Of a stretch of DNA of 64,000 bases, positions 62,385 to 64,000 are shown piece by piece. Numbering within the stretch: position 1 is the first letter of the stretch; every line of letters begins with the position of its first letter. Under the pieces are notes generated by a model. The model worked only from the letters and a program-made list of their open reading frames with translations, ran no database searches and was not told the origin of the DNA. The stretch comes from Heliopora coerulea (lineage: Eukaryota; Cnidaria; Anthozoa; Scleralcyonacea; Helioporidae). The stretch is taken from the NCBI GenBank assembly GCA_030142905.1, contig JASJOG010000092.1:310001-374000 (forward strand), read 5' to 3'. The position numbers and the translations under genes are program-made.

Positions 62385-63171
62385 TCACACATAAGTATGC
62401 TGAAGACCACCAAATGCTAAGGGGGTACTGCTTTTCATTGCCGGGGCACAATATTCTGGGGACATACTCGTGGACGTCGACCTTATTGATTCCTGAGGAG
62501 CCTTCTTGCGAATGCTACCAGGCTTAGTCTCGTTCGAAGTCAGGTGTCGTCGGCTTTCTTTCGAACACTTCGGAGAGCATTTTTGCGTGTAGGTTCCCAT
62601 CGACATAGCACTGGAAGTTCGGGTACGAGAACTTGCTGGACTGTCAAGATGAGTCTTGGAACGACAGCAAAGGAATTGTAATAATCTTTTAGGAAGTACT
62701 TCACGGAAAGCCATTCTGAAATCTGGTATTCTGGCAGCGTAGACTATGGGGTTACAGAAAGAGTTCATGAAATGAAAACATTTGGTGAAAATTATCGATC
62801 TTACTGTTACAGTGGTTAACCACGTCGCAATAGTACACACGAAAAACGGAGACCAAGTGATGATGAACAACAGAAAGAGGATGAAAACCGTGGATGACAC
62901 TTTTAATTCTCTCTTCATGGATTTTCGGGAAGGGGAGTGGAAACGTTCCTGCGTTTTTCGCAGAATAGACAAGTAACAGAAGGCGATGACAATCAAAGGT
63001 ATACAATAGAGAAAGACGAAATTCAAAATATTGTATCGTTGTCCCCATTTTGAGCCCTCGAGTGCAAAACATGAAGCAAAGGTTGATATGAACCACACAA
63101 GTGCCAATAAGGTGTAGTAGGTCTTGATCGTCCACAGATGATGAACCACGGGCCAGACTATTGCGAAATAT
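62385..63171 (-). CDS. Rhodopsin-family GPCR, 3' exon only (TM4 to C-terminus)
   Basis: On the minus strand an acceptor (TTCTACTTCTAG) ends at 63172; the exon opens in phase 2 with YFAIVWP, so the intron splits the Arg codon of the D/ERY motif at the end of TM3. It encodes 261 residues: TM4, a very short loop 2 without an obvious disulfide Cys, TM5 with Pro, a short loop 3, TM6 with TWSPFF, TM7 with NPIVY, a CysCys pair (palmitoylation), and a Ser/Thr-rich tail of about 90 residues. The short cysteine-poor loop 2 is reminiscent of the adenosine, melanocortin, cannabinoid and lysolipid receptor group, but subfamily is not certain. TM1-TM3 are not found between 63172 and 64000, so the 5' exon lies outside the window. 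Confidence 0.85.
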
Positions 63172-63454
63172 CTAGAAGTAGAAGAATGAAATCAAACTGA
63201 AAAAAATTCGCATGAAACGACAAAATTGCGTAGTGAAATTCAAAATATAACCGTTAACATAATCATAAACCGCTTAAGCAAGTACAAAATAGAACCGATT
63301 CCGAAAATTGTCATCCTTAACTTGTCATTTCAAGTGAAAAAAGAACGAACAAGAAATTACACGGTAATATCTCGACTCTATTTTAGGGTCATTATCAAAC
63401 CAAATAAATTATAAGGCTTCCTGACCGCTACATATATAATGTATAAAAGAAAGA

Positions 63455-63705
63455 AATCGATTAATTATTAAACGACAGAATGGATTATATTACAGACAGG
63501 CAGATATTAAGAGAGAGAAAGCTCTTTGCTAGCCTTTATACCACTGCTCAACTCAGACTCATGGAGTAACTTATTGATGAAGCACTTTTAATTAAACTCT
63601 ATAAGCCTGAGTTGAACAATGGTATAAAGGCTAGTAAAGATCTTTCTCTCTCTTAATATCTGTCAATCTGTAATATAATCCTGTCTGTCGTTGAATAATT
63701 AATTG
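63455..63705. mobile_element. Foldback element beside the second GPCR
   Basis: Arms of about 98 nt (outer ATTAATTATT(A/C)AACGACAG, inner CTTTATACCA) around a 55-nt centre. A tetranucleotide microsatellite follows. Confidence 0.75.
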
Positions 63706-63719
63706 ATGATGTTATTCTT

Positions 63720-63724
63720 GTACG

Positions 63725-63761
<37 letters not shown>

Positions 63762-63834
63762 GTCTGTCTGTCTGTCTGTCTATCTGTCTATCTGTCTGTC
63801 TATCTGTCTATCTGTCTGTCTATCTATCTGTCTA

Positions 63835-63894
<60 letters not shown>

Positions 63895-63902
63895 TCTATC
63901 TC
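63720..63902 (+). repeat. TATC/TGTC tetranucleotide microsatellite
   Basis: About 180 bp of CTAT and CTGT units in alternating blocks. Confidence 0.98.
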
Positions 63903-64000
63903 TAAAACTCATTAATAATTCATGAGGAAACTACAAAAGAAAATCATAACCGTGTAGGGTCTTAACCCTTTCCTGCATACTGTTGTTGTACAACAATAAT

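Noticed and set aside
63703..63915. Leu-Ser-Val-Cys repeat reading frame
   Set aside because: Translation of the tetranucleotide microsatellite.
1..64000. CRISPR arrays, operons, ribosome binding sites
   Set aside because: The sequence is eukaryotic; the tandem repeats present have no regular repeat-spacer structure.

Overview
This is eukaryotic DNA: intron-containing genes with consensus GT-AG splice sites, tRNA-derived SINEs, MITEs, microsatellites and long gene-free stretches. The gene content (a secreted IGFBP/Kazal/VWC/antistasin/Kunitz inhibitor and two rhodopsin-family GPCR genes) together with a Penelope-like element carrying a GIY-YIG domain and many hairpin MITEs suggests an anthozoan cnidarian, probably a stony coral. 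That assignment is inference; no species marker was recognised.

Layout. 0-8.5 kb: no confident gene; SINEs, AT microsatellites, a perfect 69-nt-arm hairpin and two hammerhead-ribozyme-like motifs (about 5.14 and 5.34 kb), plus one orphan minus-strand ORF (6.34-6.83 kb). 8.58-20.75 kb: one seven-exon plus-strand gene that I assembled by hand. It encodes a secreted protein of about 360 residues: signal peptide, IGFBP domain, follistatin/Kazal, VWC, a short Cys-rich stretch, antistasin-like and a C-terminal Kunitz domain. Almost every intron is phase 1, the usual sign of module shuffling. Intron 1 is 8.5 kb and holds minisatellites and SINE remnants. 20.8-53.4 kb: a large gene-poor region of decayed non-autonomous elements, including a hAT-type MITE with a perfect 8-bp target duplication, two Harbinger-type MITEs with TTA duplications, a tandem array of hairpin (inverted-pair) tRNA-derived SINE units at 45.7-47.1 kb, and several long foldbacks. 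53.4-55.5 kb: a rhodopsin-family neuropeptide-type GPCR on the plus strand whose main exon ends in a perfect splice donor, followed by a tandemly duplicated tiny terminal exon. 55.9-59 kb: a Penelope-like retroelement 3' end on the minus strand (broken by a MITE), a 540-bp foldback and AT-rich degenerate repeats. 62.4-63.2 kb: the 3' exon (TM4-TM7 and tail) of a second GPCR on the minus strand, split at the DRY motif; its 5' exon(s) must lie beyond the right edge.

The three real genes are unrelated in mechanism: one extracellular inhibitor/matrix-type protein and two membrane receptors. The most unusual signals are the hammerhead-like motifs with the very short stem III typical of Penelope-element ribozymes, the recurrent conversion of SINEs into hairpins, and the duplicated alternative terminal exon of the first GPCR.
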